Source: Osmia lignaria lignaria
Lineage: Eukaryota; Arthropoda; Insecta; Hymenoptera; Megachilidae
Assembly: GCF_051020975.1 (NCBI RefSeq)
Contig: NW_027478168.1
Location: 2,046,001 to 2,110,000, forward strand
Length of the DNA stretch: 64,000 nucleotides
Direction: 5' to 3'
The notes below the pieces were generated by a model. It was not told the origin of the DNA, did not search any database, and saw only the letters and a list, made by a program, of their open reading frames with translations. The number at the start of each line of letters is the position of its first letter. Position 1 is the first letter of the stretch. The position numbers and the translations under genes were made by a program. Positions 57,601-64,000 of this stretch are shown here, piece by piece.

Positions 57601-57919
57601 CAGATATATCTCAAGGGAAGCGGCCTGACGGACATATTTCGAGATATTTCTTCTTCTTGTTGTTCTTCTTCTGCACAGCTAAGCTGGAAGTGGCATTTGC
57701 GGCTCTCACTAGTGCAGAGTTATCTCAAAGAAAGGGGCCACGGTGTTTCTGTATCTCTATTATGTTGGTGCGGCTTCGGAACTTTTAAATATCTTGATAT
57801 ATCTCGAGAATTACGCATCTGATCAAAAAATATCATAGAACCTGAAAAGTAGGAAACTTAATTCTCTACAAAAAAGGTCTCTTAACGTTTTGCCATAGCT
57901 CGCTTCGTTTCCGAGATAT
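54700..57919 (+). repeat. 10-unit higher-order repeat, copy 1 (3220 bp)
   Basis: Units are 54700 a (TTATCTGAAGGG, AAACTGG), 55022 b (CAACG, TATCTGTATTGTG), 55344 c (GCACATATATC, CTATTGTG), 55666 d (GCACATATATC, GGGAAGCGG, CGCGTC), and 55988 e (GAAGTAGCATTT, GTGCACAG, GTGCGTCTTC). They continue with 56310 f (GATTCAGCTC, AAACTGG, GCGGTTTCGG, ATATCGTAG), 56632 g (GAACGGGCC, GCGGCTCTCACTAG), 56954 h (GGGGCCCAACGG), 57276 g again and 57598 i (GGGAAGCGG with GCTCTCACTAG). The GCCCTAGC variant precedes both g units. The a-b-c-d order returns at 57920. Confidence 0.9.
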
Positions 57920-60900
57920 TTGCAGATTTATCTGAAGGGAAGGGGCCTAACGGACATATTTCGAGATATTTCTTCTTCTTGTTGTTCTTCTTCTGCACAG
58001 CTAAACTGGAAGTGGCATTTCCAGCTCGCAATAGTGCAGAGTTATCTCAAAGAAAGGGGCCACGGTGTTTCTGTATCTCTATTATGTTGGTGCGGCTTCG
58101 GAACTTTTAAATATCTTGATATATCTCGAGAACTACGCATCTGATCAAAAAATATCATAGAACATAAAAAGTAGGAAACTTAATTCTCTACAAAAAAGGT
58201 CTCTTAACATTTTGCCATAGCTCGCTTCGTTTCCGAGATATTTGCAGATTTATCTCAAGGGAAGGGGCCTGACGGACATATTTCGAGATATTTCTTCTTC
58301 TTGTTGTTCTTCTTCTGCACAGCTAAGCTGGAAGTGGCATTTGCGGCTCGCACTAGTGCAGAGTTATCTCAACGAAAGGGGCCACGGTGTTTCTGTATCT
58401 GTATTGTGTTGGTGCGGCTTCGGAACTTTTAAATATCTCGATATATCTCGAAAACTACGCTTCTGATCAAAAAATATCATAGAACATAAATTGTAGGAAG
58501 CATAATTCTCTACAAAAAAGGTCTCTTAACATTTTGCCATAGCTCGCTTCGTTTCCGAGATATTTGCACATATATCTCAAGGGAAGGGGCCTGACGGACA
58601 TATTTCGAGATATTTCTTCTTCTTGTTGTTCTTCTTCTGCACAGCTAAGCTGGAAGTGGCATTTGCGGCTCGCACTAGTGCAGAGTTATCTCAACGAAAG
58701 GGGCCACGGTGTTTCTGTATCTCTATTGTGTTGGTGCGGCTTCGGAACTTTTAAATATCTCGATATATCTCGAAAACTACGCTTCTGATCAAAAAATATC
58801 ATAGAACATAAATTGTAGGAAGCATAATTCTCTACAAAAAAGGTCTCTTAACATTTTGCCATAGCTCGCTTCGTTTCCGAGATATTTGCACATATATCTC
58901 AAGGGAAGCGGCCTGACGGACATATTTCGAGATATTTCTTCTTCTTGTTGTTCTTCTTCTGCACAGCTAAGCTGGAAGTGGCATTTGCGGCTCGCACTAG
59001 TGCAGAGTTATCTCAACGAAAGGGGCCACGGTGTTTCTGTATCTCTATTGTGTTGGTGCGGCTTCGGAACTTTTAAATATCTCGATATATCTCGAAAACT
59101 ACGCTTCTGATCAAAAAATATCATAGAACATAAATTGTAGGAAGCATAATTCTCTACAAAAAAGGTCTCTTAACATTTTGCCATAGCTCGCTTCGTTTCC
59201 GAGATATTTGCACATATATCTCAAGGGAAGCGGCCTGACGGACATATTTCGAGATATTTCTTCTTCTTGTTGTTCTTCTTCTGCACAGCTAAGCTGGAAG
59301 TGGCATTTGCAGCTCGCAATAGTGCAGAGTTATCTCAAAGAAAGAGGCCACGGTGTTTCTGTATCTCTATTATGTTGGTGCGGCTTCGGAACTTTTAAAT
59401 ATCTTGATATATCTCGAGAACTACGCGTCTGATCAAAAAATATCATAGAACATAAAAAGTAGGAAACATAATTCTCTACAAAAACGGTCTCTTAACATTT
59501 TGCCATAGCTCGCTTCGTTTCCGAGATATTTGCAGATATATCTCAAGGGAAGGGGCCTGACGGACATATTTCGAGATATTTCTTCTTCTTGTTGTTCTTC
59601 TTCTGCACAGCTAAGCTGGAAGTAGCATTTGCGGCTCGCACTAGTGCACAGTTATCTCAAAGAAAGGGGCCACGGTGTTTCTGTATCTCTATTATGTTGG
59701 TGCGTCTTCGGAACTTTTAAATATCTCGATATATCTCGAAAACTACGCTTCTGATCAAAAAATATCATAGAACATAAATTGTAGGAAACATAATTCTCTA
59801 CAAAAAACGTCTCTTAACATTTTGCCATAGCTCGCTTCGTTTCCGAGATATTTGCAGATTCAGCTCAAAGGAACTGGCCTGACGGACATATTTCGAGATA
59901 TTTCTTCTTCTTGTTGTTCTTCTTCTGCACAGCTAAACTGGAAGTGGCATTTCCAGCTCGCAATAGTGCAGAGTTATCTCAAAGAAAGGGGCCACGGTGT
60001 TTCTGTATCTCTATTATGTTGGTGCGGTTTCGGAACTTTTAAATATCTTGATATATCTCGAGAACTACGCATCTGATCAAAAAATATCGTAGAACATAAA
60101 AAGTAGGAAACTTAATTCTCTACAAAAAAGGTCTCTTAACATTTTGCCCTAGCTCGCTTCGTTTCCGAGATATTTGCAGATTCAGCTCAAAGGAACGGGC
60201 CTGACGGACATATTTCGAGATACTTCTTCTTCTTGTTGTTCTTCCTCTGCACAGCTAAGCTGGAAGTGGCATTTGCGGCTCTCACTAGTGCAGAGTTATC
60301 TCAAAGAAAGGGGCCACGGTGTTTCTGTATCTCTATTATGTTGGTGCGGCTTCGGAACTTTTAAATATCTCGATATATCTCGAAAACTACGCTTCTGATC
60401 AAAAAATATCATAGAACATGAAAAGTAGGAAACTTAATTCTCTACAAAAAAGGTCTCTTAACATTTTGCCATAGCTCGCTTCGTTTCCGAGATATTTGCA
60501 GATTTATCTGAAGGGAAGGGGCCCAACGGACATATTTCGAGATATTTCTTCTTCTTGTTGTTCTTCTTCTGCACAGCTAAGCTGGAAGTGGCATTTGCGG
60601 CTCTCACTAGTGCAGAGTTATCTCAAAGAAAGGGGCCACGGTGTTTCTGTATCTCTATTATGTTGGTGCGGCTTCGGAACTTTTAAATATCTCGATATAT
60701 CTCGAAAACTGCGCTTCTGATCAAAAAATATCATAGAACATAAATTGTAGGAAACATAATTCTCTACAAAAAAGGTCTCTTAACATTTTGCCATAGCTCG
60801 CTTCGTTTCCGAGATATTTGCAGATATATCTCAAGGGAAGGGGCCTGACGGACATATTTCGAGATATTTCTTCTTCTTGTTGTTCTTCTTCTGCACAGCT

Positions 60901-61461
60901 AAGCTGGAAGTGGCATTTACAGCTCGCAATAGTGCAGAGTTATCTCAAAGAAAGGGGCCACGGTGTTTCTGTATCTCTATTATGTTGGTGCGGCTTCGGA
61001 ACTTTTAAATATCTTGATATATCTCGAGAACTACGCATCTGATCAAAAAATATCATAGAACATGAAAAGTAGGAAACTTAATTCTCTACAAAAAAGGTCT
61101 CTTAACATTTTGCCATAGCTCGCTTCGTTTCCGAGATATTTGCAGATTTATCTGAAGGGAAGCGGCCTGACGGACATATTTCGAGATATTTCTTCTTCTT
61201 GTTGTTCTTCTTCTGCACAGCTAAGCTGGAAGTGGCATTTGCGGCTCGCACTAGTGCAGAGTTATCTCAAAGAAAGGGGCCACGGTGTTTCTGTATCTCT
61301 ATTATGTTGGTGCGGCTTCGGAACTTTTAGATATCTTGATATATCTCGAGAACTACGCGTCTGATCAAAAAATATCATAGAACATAAAAAGTAGGAAACA
61401 TAATTCTCTACAAAAACGGTCTCTTAACATTTTGCCATAGCTCGCTTCGTTTCCGAGATAT
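57920..61461 (+). repeat. 11-unit version of the 10-mer, copy 2 (3542 bp)
   Basis: Units are 57920 a, 58242 b, 58564 c, 58886 d/c, 59208 d, 59530 e, 59852 f, 60174 g, 60496 h/g, 60818 and 61140. The offset to copy 1 is 3220 bp for a-c and 3542 bp from d onward, because of the added d/c unit. 60496 starts as h (GGGGCCCAACGG) but continues as g (GCTCTCACTAG, family 2 end). 60818 is a family 1 unit absent from copy 1. 61140 ends like d (CGCGTC, AAAAAGTAGGAAACATA, CAAAAACGG). Confidence 0.9.
58886..59207 (+). repeat. Chimeric monomer d/c adding one unit
   Basis: The 5' end is type d (GCACATATATC with GGGAAGCGGCC). From the middle on it is type c (GCACTAGTGC, CAACGAAAGG, CTATTGTG, AAATTGTAGGAAGCATA), and it is followed by a complete d. 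This is the gain product of the same in-register unequal exchange that gives losses elsewhere. Confidence 0.9.
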
Positions 61462-62427
61462 TTGCAGATATATCTCAAGGGAAGGGGCCTGACGGACATA
61501 TTTCGAGATATTTCTTCTTCTTGTTGTTCTTCTTCTGCACAGCTAAGCTGGAAGTTGCATTTGCGGCTCGCACTAGTGCACAGTTATCTCAAAGAAAGGG
61601 GCCACGGTGTTTCTGTATCTCTATTATGTTGGTGCGTCTTCGGAACTTTTAAATATCTCGATATATCTCGAAAACTACGCTTCTGATCAAAAAATATCAT
61701 AGAACATAAATTGTAGGAAACATAATTCTCTACAAAAAACGTCTCTTAACATTTTGCCATAGCTCGCTTCGTTTCCGAGATATTTGCAGATTCAGCTCAA
61801 AGGAACTGGCCTGACGGACATATTTCGAGATATTTCTTCTTCTTGTTGTTCTTCTTCTGCACAGCTAAACTGGAAGTGGCATTTCCAGCTCGCAATAGTG
61901 CAGAGTTATCTCAAAGAAAGGGGCCACGGTGTTTCTGTATCTCTATTATGTTGGTGCGGTTTCGGAACTTTTAAATATCTTGATATATCTCGAGAACTAC
62001 GCATCTGATCAAAAAATATCGCAGAACATAAAAAGTAGGAAACTTAATTCTCTACAAAAAAGGTCTCTTAACATTTTGCCCTAGCTCGCTTCGATTCCGA
62101 GATATTTGCAGATTCAGCTCAAAGGAACGGGCCTGACGGACATATTTCGAGATACTTCTTCTTCTTGTTGTTCTTCCTCTGCACAGCTAAGCTGGAAGTG
62201 GCATTTGCGGCTCTCACTAGTGCAGAGTTATCTCAAAGAAAGGGGCCACGGTGTTTCTGTATCTCTATTATGTTGGTGCGGCTTCGGAACTTTTAAATAT
62301 CTCGATATATCTCGAAAACTACGCTTCTGATCAAAAAATATCATAGAACATAAATTGTAGGAAGCATAATTCTCTACAAAAAAGGTCTCTTAACATTTTG
62401 CCATAGCTCGCTTCGTTTCCGAGATAT
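61462..62427 (+). repeat. Third, partial copy of e-f-g of the 10/11-mer
   Basis: Units 61462 (e: GTGCACAG, GTGCGTCTTC), 61784 (f: ATATCGCAG for ATATCGTAG) and 62106 (g: GAACGGGCC, GCTCTCACTAG) repeat 59530-60495 at 1932 bp. In e the copy has GAAGTTGCATTT where the other two have GAAGTAGCATTT, so the frame is open here and closed there. GCTTCGATTCCGAG near 62090 is private. Confidence 0.88.
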
Positions 62428-63715
62428 TTGCAGATATATCTCAAGGGAAGCGGCCTGACGGACATATTTCGAGATATTTCTTCTTCTTGTTGTTCTTCTT
62501 CTGCACAGCTAAGCTGGAAGTGGCATTTGCGGCTCGCACTAGTGCAGAGTTATCTCAAAGAAAGGGGCCACGGTGTTTCTGTATCTCTATTATGTTGGTG
62601 CGGCTTCGGAACTTTTAAAGATCTCGATATATCTCGAAAACTACGCTTCTGATCAAAAAATATCATAGAACATAAAAAGTAGGAAACTTAATTCTCTACA
62701 AAAAAGGTCTCTTAACATTTTGCCATAGCTCGCTTCGTTTCCGAGATATTTGCAGATTTATCTCAAGGGAAGGGGCCTAACGGACATATTTCGAGATATT
62801 TCTTCTTCTTGTTGTTCTTCTTCTGCACAGCTAAACTGGAAGTGGCATTTCCAGCTCGCAATAGTGCAGAGTTATCTCAAAGAAAGGGGCCACGGTGTTT
62901 CTGTATCTCTATTATGTTGGTGCGGTTTCGGAACTTTTAAATATCTTGATATATCTCGAGAACTACGCATCTGATCAAAAAATATCATAGAACATAAAAA
63001 GTAGGAAACTTAATTCTCTACAAAAAAGGTCTCTTAACATTTTGCCATAGCTCGCTTCGTTTCCGAGATATTTGCAGATTTATCTCAAGGGAAGGGGCCT
63101 GACGGACATATTTCGAGATATTTCTTCTTCTTCTTGTTCTTCTTCTGCACAGCTGAGCTGGAAGTGGCATTTGCAGGTCGCAATAGAGCAGAGTTATCTC
63201 AAAGAAAGGGGCCACGGTGTTTCTGTATCTCTATTATGTTGGTGCGGCTTCGGAACTTTTAAATATCTCGATATATCTCGAAAACTACGCTTCTGATCAA
63301 AAAATATCATAGAACGTAAATTGTAGGAAACATTATTCTCTACAAAAAAGGTCTCTTAACATTTTGCCATAGCTCGCTTCGTTTCCGAGATATTTGCAGA
63401 TTCATCTCAAGGGAAGGGGTCTGACGGACATATTTCGAGATATTTCTTCTTCTTGTTGTTCTTCTTCTGCACAGCTAAGCTCGAAGCGGCATTTGCAGCT
63501 CGCAATAGTGCAGAGTTATCTCAAAGAAGGAGGCCACGGTGTTTCTGTACCTCTATTATGTTGGTGCAGCTTCGGAACTTTTAAATATCTTGATATATCT
63601 CGAGAACTACGCATCTGATCAAAAAATATCATCGAACATAAAAAGTAGGAAACTTAATTCTCTACAAAAAAGGTCTCTTAACATTTTGCCATAGCTCGCT
63701 TCGTTTCCGAGATAT
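62428..63715 (+). repeat. Mixed monomers at the right end
   Basis: Units are 62428 (GGGAAGCGG, TTTTAAAGATCTCG), 62750 (CCTAACGG, AAACTGG), 63072 (TTCTTCTTCTTCTTG, GCTGAGCTGG, GCAGGTCGCAATAG, GAACGTAAATTG, CATTATTC) and 63394 (GATTCATCTCAAGGG, GGGGTCTG, GCTCGAAGCGG, GAAGGAGGCC, TGTACCTC). The last two are the third appearance of the pair seen at 3155/3477 and 44692/45014. Confidence 0.85.
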
Positions 63716-64000
63716 TTGCAGATTTATCTCAAGGGAAGTGGCCTGACGGACATATTTCGAGATATTTCTTCTTCTTGTTGTTCTTCTTCTGCACAGCTGA
63801 GCTGGAAGTGGCATTTGCAGGTCGCAATAGTGCAGAGTTATCTCAAAGAAAGGGGCCACGGTGTTTCTGTATCTCTATTATGTTGGTGCGGCTTCGGAAC
63901 TTTTAAATATCTCGATATATCTCGAAAACTACGCTTCTGATCAAAAAATATGATAGAACGTAAATTGTAGGAAACATTATTGTCTACAAAAAAGGTCTCT
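63716..64000 (+). repeat. Right-edge partial monomer
   Basis: The first 285 bases of a unit with GGGAAGTGGCC, GCTGAGCTGG, GCAGGTCGCAATAG, AAATATGATAG, GAACGTAAATTG and CATTATTGTC. The array plainly continues beyond the window; no edge to other DNA is seen. Confidence 0.93.

Larger units (their letters stand above)
1..64000 (+). repeat. Tandem satellite array, 322-bp monomer, fills the window
   Basis: The same unit recurs head to tail from the first base to the last. Anchor words such as GACGGACATATTTCGAGATA, GTGTTTCTGTATCTCTATTA and TTGCCATAGCTCGCTTCG return every 322 bases. From 256 to 63715 the length equals 196 x 322 plus 348 bases, and the 348 are explained by two 174-bp partial units (one 1-bp insertion and one 1-bp deletion cancel out). 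Neighbouring units differ at several to roughly 20 positions, nearly all substitutions, while matching units of one higher-order repeat are nearly identical. No unique sequence interrupts the array. This is what is known as satellite DNA shaped by unequal exchange and gene conversion. Its chromosomal place (centromere, pericentromere, sex or B chromosome) cannot be told from the sequence. There are no gene-bearing stretches anywhere in the window. Confidence 0.98.

Noticed and set aside
20445..63859. Minus-strand frames of 65-111 codons as genes
   Set aside because: Length depends on single substitutions in individual units and the frames overlap the satellite. They are shadows, and only the 38-codon ATG frame is regular.
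256..63940. About 185 plus-strand frames of 64-84 codons, one per monomer, as a tandem gene family
   Set aside because: They begin at TTG or GTG after an in-frame TAG, never at ATG; they resemble no known family; and the disrupted versions are amplified equally. They are the same satellite unit read in one frame.
1..64000. CRISPR array
   Set aside because: There is no short repeat with unique spacers. The entire 322-bp unit is repeated and no spacer-like unique sequence exists.
1..64000. rDNA spacer or 5S/tRNA tandem gene cluster
   Set aside because: No tRNA-like fold, A/B box arrangement or recognisable rRNA sequence was seen in the unit; similar-length gene clusters would contain a conserved RNA core.
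1..64000. LTR, LINE, Helitron or other transposon insertion in the array
   Set aside because: The 322-bp phase is accounted for base by base across the window. The only additions are 1 bp and 2 x 174 bp of satellite, leaving no room for an inserted element.
1..64000. A bacterial or phage genomic segment
   Set aside because: No genes, ribosome-binding-site-linked frames or operons; 64 kb of homogeneous tandem repeat with HOR structure is not known from bacteria.

Overview
The whole 64 kb is one uninterrupted satellite-DNA array. It is built from a monomer of 322 bp (about 39% GC by hand count of the unit at 256-577), always in the same orientation. Taking the first base of the TTGCAGA/GTGCAGA element as phase 1, I count 196 complete units from 256 to 63715. 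There is also a 255-bp unit tail at the left edge, a 285-bp unit head at the right edge, and two internal partial units of 174 bp. Apart from those two partials, the only length changes are one 1-bp insertion (near 2081) and one 1-bp deletion (near 14436). I see no host gene, transposon, tRNA, rRNA, CRISPR array or unique sequence anywhere in the window.

The organism is a eukaryote: a homogeneous, kilobase-scale array with higher-order repeats (HORs) is typical of centromeric, pericentromeric or sex/B-chromosome heterochromatin. Words such as TCTCGAAAACTACG and TTTCCGAGATATTTGC remind me of arthropod satellites. That is an unverified impression, and the array carries no taxonomic marker.

Monomers fall into two interleaved families defined by linked variants. 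Family 1 has GCTCGCAATAG in the middle and CTCGAGAACTACGCATC plus AAAAAGTAGGAAACTTA in the 3' part. Family 2 has GCTCGCACTAG, CTCGAAAACTACGCTTC and AAATTGTAGGAAACATA. Recombinants between the families are common. Above the monomer level the window is a patchwork of different local HORs. These are a 5-mer of 1610 bp (256-1865 and 7663-13458), a related 3-mer/5-mer (4765-7662), a 6-mer of 1931/1932 bp (13459-17321), and a mosaic of copied blocks with offsets of 2254, 3220, 4186 and 8050 bp (about 16900-27280). Next come an 8-mer of 2576 bp (29558-34709) with a 7-unit derivative (34710-36963), a dimer of 644 bp (about 36642-37929), and a 7/6/4-mer series (38574-44047). The right part holds a 3-mer of 966 bp (45336-47267), a 2106-bp HOR containing a truncated unit (46624-50835), and a 10/11-mer (54700-62427). 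Several units are visibly chimeric, recording unequal crossovers.

Most units (185 of 196) keep a plus-strand frame of 64-84 codons open, but it has no ATG: it opens only from TTG or GTG after an in-frame TAG. It is best read as a by-product of repeat homogenisation, so no CDS is called. No new protein-based system is present. The interest lies in the HOR architecture, the recombination record and the internal structure of the monomer.
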